64,000 bases of DNA, from assembly GCF_014303395.1 (NCBI RefSeq), contig NZ_CP060298.1, positions 5,537,001 to 5,601,000 on the forward strand, written 5' to 3'. Below, piece by piece: positions 44,231-54,195 of this stretch; the stretch's first letter is position 1; every line of letters starts with the position of its first letter. The notes under the pieces were generated by a model. That model ran no database searches and was not told the origin of the DNA. It worked only from the letters and a program-made list of their open reading frames with translations. The position numbers and the translations under genes were made by a program. Source of the stretch: Nakamurella sp. PAMC28650 (GTDB lineage: Bacteria > Actinomycetota > Actinomycetes > Mycobacteriales > Nakamurellaceae).

Positions 44231-46566
44231 ATGATCACTCGACCATGGCGCGGATGGATCGGGACGCTGCTCGTCGCGGCCTGCCTGCTGGCGAACGCAC
44301 CGCGCCCGGCCTTGGCGGCCCAGGTCCCGGCGGGCCAGCTCTCGGCCGGCCGGATCCAGGCGGCCCCGACGCCGATGGTGTCCGGGAACCACCTGCTGGA
44401 CACCAGATCCGGTGCCGTATGGATTCCGCACGGGGTGAACTGGCCCAGCTTCGAGTACGCCTGTGCGCAGGGCTGGGGGTACTCCCGGGACAGTGCGGGT
44501 GCAGCCACGGCGACGGCCATCGCCTCGTGGAAGGCCGACACCGTCCGTCTGCCTCTGAACCAGGACTGCTGGCTCGGCACGAACGGGTCGCCGGCCGGTC
44601 CAGGAGCAACCGCCGCCGGTTACCGCGCCGCGGTGCAGTCGTTCGTCGGCTGAACGCGGCCGGCTTGGTGGTCATCCTGGACCTGCACTCCTCGACCACC
44701 GGCGGACCCGCCGTGTTCGGCCAGCGAGCGACGCCGGATGGCAATTCGCTGTTGTTCTGGCCCTCCGTCGCCGCCGCCTTCAGGTCGAACCACTCGGTGA
44801 TGTTCGACGCCTACAACGAGCCCTACTCGCGCTGGAACGCCGCCACCGGCAGTTGGGCATTCCAGCTGAGCTGGAGCTGCTGGAAATCCGGCGGCTGCCA
44901 GGCGCCGATCGAGGACGACTACACGGCCGCCCTTTCCGGCCGGACCTACACCGCGACCGGTATGGCGGCCATCGTGGCGGCCATCCGCGCAACCGGTGCA
45001 GCGCAACCGATCCTGCTGGGCGGACTCGACTACTCCAACGACCTCACCGGCTGGCTGGCGAACCGACCGGCCGACGGCCAACTGGTGGCGTCCTTCCACA
45101 ACTACACGGGACAACACTGTTCCACCGTCGTCTGCTGGAATTCCACGGTCGCGCCGGTGGCCGCCGTCGTCCCGGTGATCACCGGCGAATTCGGTGAGGA
45201 GGACGGCACCGCCGATTTCATCAATTCCTACATGGTCTGGGCCGACGCCCACGGCATCGGCTACCTGCCCTGGGCCTGGTGGACCGAGGCGAGCCTGACT
45301 CTGGCACTGCTGTCCGATGACGCCGGCACCCCACGCGCCCCACTGGGTACCGCGTTCAAGGCGCATCTGGCCACGTTGGTGGCGCCACGCCCGCCACCCC
45401 CACCACCCCCACCGCCGCCACCGCCACCGCCACCGGGCGTGCAGCCAGCGCCGGGCAGTTTCGTGCCGGTCACTCCGGTGCGGCTGCTGGACACCCGCTC
45501 GGGGCTCGGCGCCCTACCACCGGGCGGTACGGCCTCCGTCCAGATCGCCGGCCGCGGCGGTGTATCGGCTACCGTGTCCGCCTTGGCGGTCAACGTCACC
45601 GTCACGGCGCCGACGGCCGCCGGCTACGTCACCGTCTACCCGTCGGGGGCGCCCCGGCCGGTGGCCTCGATCCTCGACTTCACACCACGGGAGACGACCG
45701 CGGGCCTCACCGTCATGCCCATCGGTATGGATGGAAAAATACTGCCGTACAACGGCTCTCGGGGAACCGCCCAGCTGCTCGTCGACATCGCCGGCTACTA
45801 CCGCTCCGGGACACCGACGGCGGCGGGTACCTTCGTGCCGGTGGTGCCGGCCCGGCTGCTGGACACCAGGACCGGCTGGGGTGCTCCGATCGGACCGCTG
45901 GCCGACCACGGCAGCCTGACCCTGCAGGTCGACGGCAGCGCCCACGTACCGGCCACCGGAGTTGCCGCAGCCGCGCTGACCGTCACGGTGACCGCACCGA
46001 CCGCACCCGGCTACCTGACCGTCTTCACCGGCGGTCCACCGGGGACCTCCAACGTCGGATTCCGGGCCGGACAGACGGTGGCGAACTTCGCGATCGCGCC
46101 GACGACGAGGTCCGGAACCACCCGGCTCTTCAACGGATCGGCGGGGAGAACGCAACTGGTGGCCGACGTGTCGGGTTACTTCCTGGCCGGTGCCCCGGTG
46201 GTGTCGGGGGCCTTCCGGACGCTCACGCCGGCCCGACTGCTGGATACGCGCGTGCGCACCGGGCCGATCGGTCCGGGCGGGACGCTCCCGGTCCAGGTGA
46301 CCGGCATCGCCGGGGTCCCCACCGCCGGCGTCGCAGCCGTCGTGCTGAACGTGACCGTGACGTCGCCCACCTCGGTCGGGTATCTGACGGCCTTCCCGTC
46401 CGGTACGACGCGTCCCGGGACTTCGACTCTCGACTTCACCGCCGGGCGCACGGTGGCGAACGTGGTCGTGGTCCCGGTCGGATCGGACGGAAAGGTCAAG
46501 CTCTACAACGGTTCCGGCGGATCGACGCCTGTCATCGCCGATGTCCAGGGTTACTACCTGGCCTGA
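44231..46566 (+). pseudogene. Secreted GH5-type cellulase with C-terminal repeats, split by a -1 frameshift near 44648
   Basis: The first frame (44231-44653) gives a Sec signal peptide (GWIGTLLVAACLLANAPRPALA), HLLDTRSGAVWIPHGVNWPS and ends at AAVQSFVG-stop. The second frame continues RLNAAGLVVILDLHSS, with the acid/base Glu in FDAYNEPYS and the nucleophile Glu in VITGEFGEEDG, WAWWTEAS. Adding one C after 44647 restores QSFVRLNAAGLVV. A run of 15 prolines follows (about 45388-45435). Then come three copies of a roughly 115-residue beta-rich domain (about 45460-45810, 45829-46185, 46200-46563), each opening with a PxRLLDTR motif and ending in a (V/I)(A/D)V.GYY-like motif. It looks like a cell-wall or substrate-binding tail. 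Broken as read. Confidence 0.85.
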
Positions 46567-46734
46567 CGGGCAGGCCGGGCCCGACCCGATCGCCCCGGAA
46601 GCCCGACGGCCGCCGATCGAGAAACTTCCACACTGATGCAACAAACGACCCGCCGGCTGCGTGGGAGGGTCGGGGCGGGTGCGCCCGCACGTCCCCGGAG
46701 TAAGTCTCGGCACGGAGAAGGGAGGGTCCCCGCG

Positions 46735-47298
46735 GTGGCAGGAGCAGCGTCGTTCGAGGACTTCTTCCAACTCCAGCAGGCCGGGCTGGTCCGCTATGCG
46801 GCGCTATTGGCCGGATCGACCGCCCAGGGCGAGGATCTGGCCCAGGACGTGCTGGTCCGGATGTACCTGCGCTGGGACCGGTTGTCGACCGGTGAGGGCA
46901 ACCTGCTGGCCTACGCGCGGCGGGCCATCACGAACGAGCACGTCTCCTGGCGCCGCCGCTGGAGCACCAGGCATGTACAGGCCGTCGGCGATCGACTGCC
47001 GGACACCCCGGTGAATCCTTGGACCGAAGGACCCGACGAAGAACTGTGGCGGCGCCTGCACGCTCTGCCCGCCCGCCCGAGGGCGGCCCTGATCATGCGC
47101 TTCTACCAGGACCTCACCGACGCCGAGATCGCCGACGCACTGGACTGCCGCGTAGGCACCGTGCGCTCGCACATCAGTCGCGGACTGGCCGCACTCCGCA
47201 TCGACGCCCTGGCTCCGTCGGGGTCTTCGTCCGGCCCCCGCGACGCACCGGCCGTCTTCGCCGTCCGAGACGAGAAGGAACCACGAGATGAACGATAG
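46735..47298 (+). CDS. ECF sigma factor, SigE-type
   Basis: 187-aa sigma-70 family protein. Region 2: FEDFFQLQQAGLVRYAALLAG and GEDLAQDVLVRMYLRWDR. Region 4: LPARPRAALIMRFYQDLTDAEIADALDCRVGTVRSHISRGLAALR (family pattern). It belongs to the compact actinobacterial SigE-like group. GTG 46735 is preferred because GGGAGGG stands at optimal spacing; a longer frame from 46636 is Arg-rich and unlikely. The stop overlaps the next gene's ATG by 11 bp, which suggests an anti-sigma partner. Confidence 0.9.
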   Translation: MAGAASFEDFFQLQQAGLVRYAALLAGSTAQGEDLAQDVLVRMYLRWDRLSTGEGNLLAYARRAITNEHVSWRRRWSTRHVQAVGDRLPDTPVNPWTEGPDEELWRRLHALPARPRAALIMRFYQDLTDAEIADALDCRVGTVRSHISRGLAALRIDALAPSGSSSGPRDAPAVFAVRDEKEPRDER

Positions 47299-47725
47299 CC
47301 AGGAACAGCTCCGCGAGATGCTCGTGCGTCGCGGCGATCGCGTCCATTCGAGCCTGACGGTCTCCGACATCAGGGATGCCGGGCTGCGCACGCACCGGCA
47401 TCCGATGCGGCTGGCGGCGCCGCTACTGGTGGCGGCGTCCGTGGCCATCGTCGTCGTGGTGATCGCGTTCACCGGAGGGCAGAGCGCGCCCACCGTCCCG
47501 CCGGCAGGCCCGGGGCCGGGCAACAGCGTGACCAGCCCGAGCCACCCGGCCCGACCGACGACCACTGCGCCCGCGACAACCATCCCGACCAAGACCATCC
47601 CGACCAAGACCATCCCGACCACGGAGGCACCGACCCCGACCACCGCCGCGGTCCAGGTACCGGCCACGATCACCGTCACAGCGAGCAGACCTGCCGGGAC
47701 GTCGACCGTCCGGGCCACCCCCTGA
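47288..47725 (+). CDS. Putative membrane anti-sigma or accessory protein
   Basis: 145 aa, no family recognised. Residues 1-40 are a charged cytosolic part (QEQLREMLVRRGDRVHSSL). Residues 42-62 are one transmembrane helix (AAPLLVAASVAIVVVVIAF). The rest is an extracellular Thr/Pro/Ala-rich tail, including TIPTKTIPTKTIPTTEAPTP-like repeats. Coupled to the sigma gene by 11-bp overlap, the layout expected for a one-helix anti-sigma factor, but no ZAS-type motif is seen. Confidence 0.7.
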   Translation: MNDSQEQLREMLVRRGDRVHSSLTVSDIRDAGLRTHRHPMRLAAPLLVAASVAIVVVVIAFTGGQSAPTVPPAGPGPGNSVTSPSHPARPTTTAPATTIPTKTIPTKTIPTTEAPTPTTAAVQVPATITVTASRPAGTSTVRATP

Positions 47726-47879
47726 GGATCCACCCGAGATCGTGTCCGTGGCCACCCCCGCAACTCCCCAGGGCTGCAACAGAACCGGGCCGGGGGGCGT
47801 GTAGTCGGCAGGGGTCGCACCGGGCGAGTCCGCATCGCGCATTCATCACATCGAGCATCCATCACAGGGAGAGATCACC

Positions 47880-48377
47880 ATGATCACCACGAGAACCAAG
47901 CTTGCCGCCGGCGGGGCCGCCCTGGTCGCCGGGGCAGGTCTGACCCTGGTCCTGTGGGCCGGGAACGCCGGAGCCACGGCGCCCGGTCACGCGCCGAACA
48001 CCACCCCGGCCGGCGTCGTGGTGACCAGGTCGGCGGTGCCGGGGGCGGTGCCGAACAAGGTGGACCCGAAGGCGCCGCGCCCGACCGCGACGATCACCGC
48101 AACACCCGGCCCCGCGGTCCCGGGCGGTCCGGTGGTGACCAAATCGATCGCGCCGGGCGGGGTGGCGAGCAAGGTGGACCCGAAGGCGCCACGCCCGACC
48201 GCGACGATCACCGCAACACCCGGCCCCGCCGCACCGGGCGGTCAAAAGGCTGCGCCGGGCGGGAATTCCGGTGTCCAGACGATCATCGCGAAGGACGGGA
48301 GCAAGGTCACCGTTCCCCTCGAACAGGGGCCGCCCACCACCGTCTACCCGACCCCGGTGGCGCCCGCCACCAGATAA
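47880..48377 (+). CDS. Secreted Pro/Thr-rich protein with two 38-aa repeats
   Basis: 165 aa. Signal peptide 1-33 (KLAAGGAALVAGAGLTLVLW). Two tandem 38-residue units at 47-84 and 85-122 each contain KVDPKAPRPTATITATPGPA. The end is NSGVQTIIAKDGSKVTVPLEQGPP-like. No family is recognised. With the sigma and membrane genes just upstream it may be their exported target. An AGGGAGAG ribosome-binding site precedes the ATG. Confidence 0.7.
   Translation: MITTRTKLAAGGAALVAGAGLTLVLWAGNAGATAPGHAPNTTPAGVVVTRSAVPGAVPNKVDPKAPRPTATITATPGPAVPGGPVVTKSIAPGGVASKVDPKAPRPTATITATPGPAAPGGQKAAPGGNSGVQTIIAKDGSKVTVPLEQGPPTTVYPTPVAPATR
48018..48245 (+). repeat. 114-bp coding tandem duplication
   Basis: Two 114-bp units (48018-48131, 48132-48245) inside the secreted-protein gene. 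The stretch around AAGGTGGACCCGAAGGCGCC is nearly identical between them, so the duplication is recent. Confidence 0.75.
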
Positions 48378-48661
48378 GGACGGCTTTCCGGCCAGGTCGG
48401 CGGCGACGGGGCGACTCGCCGCCGCCGGCGACCTACCGGTCGGAACCCGGTGCCGGCACCGGCACCGGCACCGGTGAACAACGTCGGATCGATGCGGCCC
48501 TGGTGCGGGCGGCGGCATCGGCGGCGGCCGCGAAGGAGTCCGGGTCGGTCTGCTCCAGCAGGTCGTCGGCCGGCCGGTAGGCCCTCCAGCACAGGGTCCA
48601 TCGGATCGAGTCCCGTTCGCGCGAGCATCGCGTCGGCTTCCACCGGGGCGGGCCGGTCCAT
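48344..48661 (-). CDS. Possible small gene coupled to hypE, probably frameshifted
   Basis: The ATG at 48661 overlaps the hypE TGA (TGATG), the usual sign of translational coupling. The first 30 residues ([20 protein letters not shown]) look like protein, but then the frame turns Arg-rich. In another frame the reading continues naturally as PADDLLEQTDPDSFAAAADA. Removing one GGCC from the GGCCGGCC near 48568-48575 joins the two. So this may be a small hyp-operon gene damaged by a 4-bp duplication, or no gene at all. No family recognised. The rest of the 283-bp gap before hypE is otherwise empty. Confidence 0.35.
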   Translation of the reverse strand: MDRPAPVEADAMLARTGLDPMDPVLEGLPAGRRPAGADRPGLLRGRRRCRRPHQGRIDPTLFTGAGAGAGTGFRPVGRRRRRVAPSPPTWPESRPYLVAGATGVG

Positions 48662-49731
48662 CAACAGATCCTGGGTAGTTGCTCGCCGATCGGCAGATCC
48701 ACCACCCGGTTGCCGCCCAGGGCCGTGCGCGCGACCACCATGCCGGCGTGTGCCGAACCGCACCGACCGATGACGGTGGCCTCCTTGCCGTTCTCGTGGG
48801 CCTGCATCGCCGACAGCACCCTCTCGGCGTCGGGCTGGGCGACGATCGCGATCAACTTGCCCTCGTTCGCCACCTGCAGAGGGTCAAGGCCCAGCAGGCT
48901 GCAGGCGTTCGCCACCAGCTCCGGAATGGGCAGATCCTTTTCCACCAGGTCGATTCCGACGCCGGAGGCCCTGGCGATCTCGTTGAGCGAGGCCGACACC
49001 CCGCCGCGGGTCGGATCACGCAGGACGTGGATGTCCGCACCGGTCGCGATCATCGCTGCCACCATCCCGTGCAACGGGGCACTGTCGGTCTCGATGCTGG
49101 TGCCGAACTCCAGCCCTTCCCGGCAACTCATGATCGCCACCCCGTGCAGCCCGATCGGCCCGCTGATCAGCACCACGTCGCCGACCGCGGCCCGGGTGGG
49201 CCGGATGTCGACGCCGTCGTCGATCACCCCGATTCCCGCGGTATTGATGAAGACGCCGTCCCCGTTTCCGGTGTCGACCACCTTGGTGTCGCCGGTGACC
49301 AGTTGCACGCCCGCTACCGCGGCGGCGTTGCCCATCGCCGTGGCGATCCGATTGATGTCGGTCAGCGCGGTGCCCTCCTCCAGGATGAAGGCGGTCGAGA
49401 GATAGAGAGGCCGGGCACCGGACATGGCCAGGTCGTTGACCGTTCCGTTGACGGCCAGGTCGCCGATGTTCCCCCCGGGGAAGAACATCGGCTTGACCAC
49501 GTAGGAGTCGGTGGAGAACGCCAGCCGCCCGGCCGGGCGCGGCAGCACCGCGGAGTCGGCGAGCTCGGCGGCGGCAGCCGCACCGAAGGCCGGCAGGAAC
49601 AGGTGCTCGATCAGCTCGCCGGACATCGCGCCACCGCCACCGTGCCCCATCACGATGTGCGGTGAGTCCCGGAGCGGGACCGGACAGGTCCAGCCGTCGA
49701 AATCCGGTGCAGCGTCGCGTCGTTCAGGCAT
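48661..49731 (-). CDS. hypE: Hydrogenase maturation protein HypE
   Basis: 356 aa. HypE dehydrates a carbamoyl group on its C-terminal Cys to give the cyanide ligand of the [NiFe] site. Marks: [44 protein letters not shown] (as family pattern), [25 protein letters not shown], and the obligatory C-terminus PRIC. ATG 49731 overlaps the 3' end of hypD by 8 bp. Fully intact. Confidence 0.96.
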   Translation of the reverse strand: MPERRDAAPDFDGWTCPVPLRDSPHIVMGHGGGGAMSGELIEHLFLPAFGAAAAAELADSAVLPRPAGRLAFSTDSYVVKPMFFPGGNIGDLAVNGTVNDLAMSGARPLYLSTAFILEEGTALTDINRIATAMGNAAAVAGVQLVTGDTKVVDTGNGDGVFINTAGIGVIDDGVDIRPTRAAVGDVVLISGPIGLHGVAIMSCREGLEFGTSIETDSAPLHGMVAAMIATGADIHVLRDPTRGGVSASLNEIARASGVGIDLVEKDLPIPELVANACSLLGLDPLQVANEGKLIAIVAQPDAERVLSAMQAHENGKEATVIGRCGSAHAGMVVARTALGGNRVVDLPIGEQLPRIC

Positions 49732-50836
49732 GACTGGCCGCCGGGGTGAGCTCGAGACGACGGTAGAGGTAGTAGGCGGCGCACGCACCCTCGGAAGAGA
49801 CCATGGTGGCGCCCAACGGATTGCGGGGAGTGCATTCCTTGCCGAAGGCTGCACATTCATGGGGCTTGATCAGCCCCTGCAGCACCTCGCCGGACCGGCA
49901 GAGCGTCGATTCCTCCGTCTTGATGTTGCGCACGTCGAATCGGTTCTCGGCGTCGAACGCGGCATATTTCGGTGCCAGCTGCCAGCCGCTGCCCGGAATC
50001 ATCCCGATCCCCCGCCAGACCCGGTCCGTCCGTTCGAACACATCGTCCAGCATGGCCTGGGCGGCCGGGTTGCCCTCCTCGGTGACGGCGCGGGAGTAGG
50101 CGTTCTCGACCTCGTGTCGACCGGATTCCAGTTGCAGCACCGTCTTGCGGATCCCCTCCAGGATGTCCAGCGGCTCGAATCCGGTGACCACGATCGGCAC
50201 CTCGTACTTCGCGGCCAGCGACGGGTACTCCCGCGTCCCCATCACGCTGCACACGTGCCCGGCCGCCAGGAAGGCCTGGACCCGGCAGGTCGGCGACTCC
50301 ATGATCGCAGAGATGGCCGGGGGGACCAGCACGTGCGAGACCAGCAGCGAGAAGTTTTCGATACCAAGCCGTTTTGCCTGGTAGACCGTCATCGCATTGG
50401 CGGGGGCGGTGGTCTCGAAGCCGATGCCGAAGAAGACCACCTGACGGTCGGGGTTGTCCTTCGCGATCTTCAGCGCATCTAGCGGCGAGTAGACCACCCG
50501 GACGTCGCCGCCCAGACTCTTGACCCGGAACAGGTCGTCCTTGGATCCCGGCACCCGGAGCATGTCCCCGAAGGAGCAGAAGATGACCCCCGGCCGGGCC
50601 GCGATCGACAGCGCCCGGTCGATGATCTCCAGCGGGGTCACGCAGACCGGACACCCCGGGCCGTGGATCATCTCGATCTCGTCCGGCAGGAGCTGGTCGA
50701 TGCCGTGCCGGATGATCGAGTGGGTCTGCCCGCCGCACACCTCCATGATCGCCCAGCGGCGGGTGGCGGCCGCCCGGATCCGATCCAGCAGATTGTGGGC
50801 CAGATCGGGATTGGAGAACTCCTCCAGGTATTTCAT
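49724..50836 (-). CDS. hypD: Hydrogenase maturation protein HypD
   Basis: 370 aa, the iron-sulfur scaffold on which Fe(CN)2CO is built with HypC. Marks: [58 protein letters not shown] and the C-terminal cluster-binding [42 protein letters not shown]. All the family cysteines I can check are present. Its ATG overlaps the hypC stop by 4 bp. Confidence 0.96.
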   Translation of the reverse strand: MKYLEEFSNPDLAHNLLDRIRAAATRRWAIMEVCGGQTHSIIRHGIDQLLPDEIEMIHGPGCPVCVTPLEIIDRALSIAARPGVIFCSFGDMLRVPGSKDDLFRVKSLGGDVRVVYSPLDALKIAKDNPDRQVVFFGIGFETTAPANAMTVYQAKRLGIENFSLLVSHVLVPPAISAIMESPTCRVQAFLAAGHVCSVMGTREYPSLAAKYEVPIVVTGFEPLDILEGIRKTVLQLESGRHEVENAYSRAVTEEGNPAAQAMLDDVFERTDRVWRGIGMIPGSGWQLAPKYAAFDAENRFDVRNIKTEESTLCRSGEVLQGLIKPHECAAFGKECTPRNPLGATMVSSEGACAAYYLYRRLELTPAASHA

Positions 50837-51162
50837 CGTCCTGCTCCGTTCGTCAGGGCGACGCCGCTGGTCGTCGGGTCCCCGCTCGGGCCGGCCGCTC
50901 TGGCGGCCAGCGCGAAGCCGTCCCCGAATTCCTCCGCCATGATGCCGAGCCTCTCGAATTCCGCCAGCGTGGCCAGCGCGGACTCCTCGTCCAGTTTCTG
51001 CAGTGCGAACCCCACGTGCACGATGACGTAGTCACCGACGGCGGCGTCGGGGACGTACTCCAGGCACACCTGCTTCACGACACCGCCGAAATCCACCTCT
51101 GACATCAGCGTGTCGTCAGCCTCGAACATCCTCAGGATGCGGCCCGGAACGGCTAGACACAT
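50833..51162 (-). CDS. hypC: Hydrogenase maturation chaperone HypC
   Basis: 109 aa. Starts with the invariant MCLAVPG (Cys2 binds the Fe(CN)2CO unit), then [31 protein letters not shown]. The C-terminal 35 residues beyond the usual 75-80 are extra ([15 protein letters not shown]). It overlaps hypF by 10 bp and hypD by 4 bp. Confidence 0.95.
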   Translation of the reverse strand: MCLAVPGRILRMFEADDTLMSEVDFGGVVKQVCLEYVPDAAVGDYVIVHVGFALQKLDEESALATLAEFERLGIMAEEFGDGFALAARAAGPSGDPTTSGVALTNGAGR

Positions 51163-53645
51163 GGTGGAACCCCTCTCTCGACATGCTGTGCGCCGGCGGC
51201 AGCCAGCTGACCCAGGGCCAGACCGCCGTCATTCGGCGGGACCCGACGATTGCGCAGGACGGTGAAACCGGCACGACGCAGTCGGTCGCAGGACGCACCC
51301 AGCAGCAGCGCGTTCTGGAACACGCCGCCCGACAGAGCAACGGTGGCCAGGCCGGTCGACTCGCGGGCCCGGTCGGCCAGGGTCACCACCAGATCGACGA
51401 CCCCACGATGGAAACGCGCGCCGATGTCGCCGGCCGGCCGGCCGTCCAGCGCGTCGGCGGCGACGGCCCTGATCACCGGACCGCAGTCCACCACCAGCCC
51501 GTCGGCCCCGGTGGTGCCGGTCCCGCCGATGCCGAAGGCGTAGGCCATGGGCGACAGGCGGAACCGGTTGCGGGACAGCCCTTCCAGCTCGATGGCGGCC
51601 TGCGCCTCGTAGTCGGCCACCTGACGCACGCCCGCAATCGCGCTGACGGCGTCGAACAGTCGGCCCATGCTGGAGGTGGGAACGCATGCGAATCCGGTGT
51701 CGAGTTGGTGCCGGAGCACCCGGCGCTCCTCCGGCGGACAGTGCACCACACAGGCCAGATCCTGGTCCCACGGCACCCCGGCGGCCGTGAGATGCGACAG
51801 CGCCATCCGGTAGGGCCGCTCCACCGCTGCATCTCCGCCGGGCAGTGGCACGTACCCGAGATGGGCGAACCGGGAGAAGTCCTGATAGCGGGCGATCAAC
51901 ACCTCTCCGCCCCAGACCGCACCGTCGGAGCCGAAACCGGTTCCGTCGAATGCGATCCCGATGACCGGTTGATCGCCCCAGCCGTGCTCGGCCAGGACGG
52001 AGCAGATGTGCGCATGGTGATGTTGGACCTGCGACCGGTGCACGGGCTGACGATCGGCCCACGCGGTGCTCCGGTACCCGGGGTGACGGTCCGAGACCAC
52101 CAGCCCCGGAACGACACCGGTCAGCATCTTCAGATGACCGGCGGTGACGCCGAGCGTCTCCAACGAGCGCACGTCGTCCATGTCCCCGATGTGCTGGCTC
52201 ATCCAGGCGTACCCGCCGTCGGCGATGCAGCAGGTGTTCTTCAGGTCCGCGCCGACCGCCAGCATCGCCTCCACCGGGACCGGGAGCGCGATCGGCAGTG
52301 GCGCATAGCCTCTGGACCGGCGGATGGGTTGCGGTCCGCCGTCCACGACACGGGCCACGGAGTCGTCGCACGGTACGTGGATCGGGCGATCATGACGCAA
52401 CCAGCCGTCGACGATCGGGCCGAGCAGCTCCACGGCGTCCTCGTCGTCGGTGATGATCGGCTCGCCCGACATGTTCCCCGAGGTCATCACCAGGACCACC
52501 GGGGAAGGCGCATCGCCGGGCAGGCCGAACAGCAGGGCGTGCACAGGCGTGTACGGCAGCAGCACGCCCAGGTCCGGGTTGCCCGGGGCCACCGAGACGG
52601 CGACCCTGACCGGTCCGTCGGCGCGCGTGGACAGCAACACGATCGGCCGGGCCCGGCTCTCCAGCAGCGCGGCCTCCTCCAGCGTCAGGTCGGCGACCAT
52701 CGCCGCGGTGCTCAGGTCGGGGACCATCACAGCGAAGGGCTTGTCACCGCGCTTCTTTCGTCGGCGGAGTTCGGCCACGGCCCGATCGTCACCGGCATCG
52801 CAGACCAGGTGGTAGCCACCCAGACCCTTGACCGCGAGGATGCGGCCGGCCGAGAGCGCCGCCCGGGCTGCAGCCATCGCCGCCTCGTCGGTCGTCGCGG
52901 GCTCCCCCGGCACCAGGAACTGCAGTCGCGGCCCGCACTCCCGGCAGGCGATCGGCTGTGCGTGGAACCGGCGATCGGCGGGATCGTTGTACTCCGCGAG
53001 GCAGGCCGGGCACATCTGGAACCCGGCCATCGTGGTGCTGGCGCGGTCGTACGGGAGCGAGGTGATGACGGTGAACCGCGGCCCGCAGTTGGTGCAGGTG
53101 ATGAACGGGTGCCGGTATCGCCGGTCCGCCGGATCGCCCATCTCGGCGAGGCAGTCACGGCAGGTGGCCACGTCGGGGGACGCCAGAGTGCGACCCGCCG
53201 AACCGGCCGCGGTCGCGCCGATGTGGAACCCGGTGCCGCCCCGGACCGGGATGTCGGATGTCTCGACCCGGTCCACGACGGCCAGCGGTGGGGGCCGGCG
53301 GCGCAGACGCACCAGGAATTCCTCGACGGCCGCCGGATCGCCCTCGAGTTCGATCAGCACCCCGGCGCTGTCGTTGATCACCGATCCGGCCAGGTGGAAC
53401 TCCATCGCGGTGGCGTACACGAAAGGTCGGAACCCGACGCCCTGGACGAGGCCCGACACGCGGATCCGGCGCCGGCACCGCAGAGAAGAGCTGCGCAGCA
53501 TCGATCCACCCGTCGCCCCGACGGCCGGATCAGGCACGTACGGCAGGCAGATCCGCCGCTGCGCCCCGTCGAAGTCGACGACCGCCATGGGTGCACCACC
53601 CTCGTGGAAACCTGCTGGATCCGTCCCGGGACTACTGCACATCAT
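51153..53645 (-). CDS. hypF: Carbamoyltransferase HypF with a HypC-like N-terminal leader
   Basis: About 830 aa. Makes the thiocarbamate on HypE from carbamoyl phosphate. Domains: acylphosphatase (RIRVSGLVQGVGFRPFVY), two zinc-finger pairs (CRDCLAEMGDP/CTNCGPRFT and CPACLAEYNDP/CRECGPRLQ), YrdC (VKGLGGYHLVCDA, KRGDKPFAVM), Kae1-like (QVQHHHAHICSVLAEH, ALSGGVFQN). Ahead of the acylphosphatase domain are about 47 residues starting MCSSPG with VDFDGAQRRICLPYVPDPAVG, which align with HypC (MCLAVPG..., [21 protein letters not shown]). A GGAAAGG ribosome site 8 bases before ATG 53645 suggests this leader is translated. A classical start would be ATG 53501. Confidence 0.93.
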   Translation of the reverse strand: MMCSSPGTDPAGFHEGGAPMAVVDFDGAQRRICLPYVPDPAVGATGGSMLRSSSLRCRRRIRVSGLVQGVGFRPFVYATAMEFHLAGSVINDSAGVLIELEGDPAAVEEFLVRLRRRPPPLAVVDRVETSDIPVRGGTGFHIGATAAGSAGRTLASPDVATCRDCLAEMGDPADRRYRHPFITCTNCGPRFTVITSLPYDRASTTMAGFQMCPACLAEYNDPADRRFHAQPIACRECGPRLQFLVPGEPATTDEAAMAAARAALSAGRILAVKGLGGYHLVCDAGDDRAVAELRRRKKRGDKPFAVMVPDLSTAAMVADLTLEEAALLESRARPIVLLSTRADGPVRVAVSVAPGNPDLGVLLPYTPVHALLFGLPGDAPSPVVLVMTSGNMSGEPIITDDEDAVELLGPIVDGWLRHDRPIHVPCDDSVARVVDGGPQPIRRSRGYAPLPIALPVPVEAMLAVGADLKNTCCIADGGYAWMSQHIGDMDDVRSLETLGVTAGHLKMLTGVVPGLVVSDRHPGYRSTAWADRQPVHRSQVQHHHAHICSVLAEHGWGDQPVIGIAFDGTGFGSDGAVWGGEVLIARYQDFSRFAHLGYVPLPGGDAAVERPYRMALSHLTAAGVPWDQDLACVVHCPPEERRVLRHQLDTGFACVPTSSMGRLFDAVSAIAGVRQVADYEAQAAIELEGLSRNRFRLSPMAYAFGIGGTGTTGADGLVVDCGPVIRAVAADALDGRPAGDIGARFHRGVVDLVVTLADRARESTGLATVALSGGVFQNALLLGASCDRLRRAGFTVLRNRRVPPNDGGLALGQLAAAGAQHVERGVPPCV

Positions 53646-53841
53646 GCTCTTCACCTTTCCGCTCCCCGACGACGACCCGGGTGGTTGCCGGTGTCCACCG
53701 CCGCCGGGCGCCGGCCGGGAGGCAGGAGTGGTTCACTGTGCTCGTCTTCGCGGAGAATGCCGAGGTTCTTCCGCCGCATCCACCGCCGCCGGCGATCCGA
53801 AGGAGAGACCGTGAAAGGTCCATCGAAGCCGCGGTTCATCC

Positions 53842-54195
53842 ATGCATGAGCTGTCCATCTGCAGCTCCATCGCGAAGATCGTGAACCGATCCGCGAACGG
53901 ACGGCCGGTGCGGACCATTCATCTCCAGGTCGGGCAACTCCGGCAGATCGTCCCGGAGACTCTCGTCTACTGCTGGGGTCTCGTGACTGCTGACACGGTC
54001 CTCGACGGGTCCATCCTCGAGGTGGACCGCATTGCCGCCGTGGTCACCTGCCAGTCGTGCGGGCAGATCCGGGAGGTGGGCGCCCACCCGAATTTCAGCT
54101 GCACGGGCTGCGGGGGCACGCACGTCGAGGTAACGTCCGGCGAAGAATTCCTGATCACGACGCTCGACCTCGCGGAGGTGCAGGAACATGGGTAG
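53842..54195 (+). CDS. hypA: Nickel-insertion protein HypA
   Basis: 117 aa. Begins MHELSIC; His2 is the nickel ligand. Zinc site cysteines are at 70, 73, 87 and 90 (TCQSCG, SCTGCGG). It delivers Ni to the hydrogenase large subunit with HypB. The gene is divergent from hypF across 187-196 bp and its end overlaps hypB by 8 bp. Confidence 0.96.
   Translation: MHELSICSSIAKIVNRSANGRPVRTIHLQVGQLRQIVPETLVYCWGLVTADTVLDGSILEVDRIAAVVTCQSCGQIREVGAHPNFSCTGCGGTHVEVTSGEEFLITTLDLAEVQEHG

Noticed and set aside
51183-53849. 888-aa plus-strand open frame opposite hypF
   Set aside because: Shadow of hypF; no family pattern, His/Gly/Arg-rich composition.
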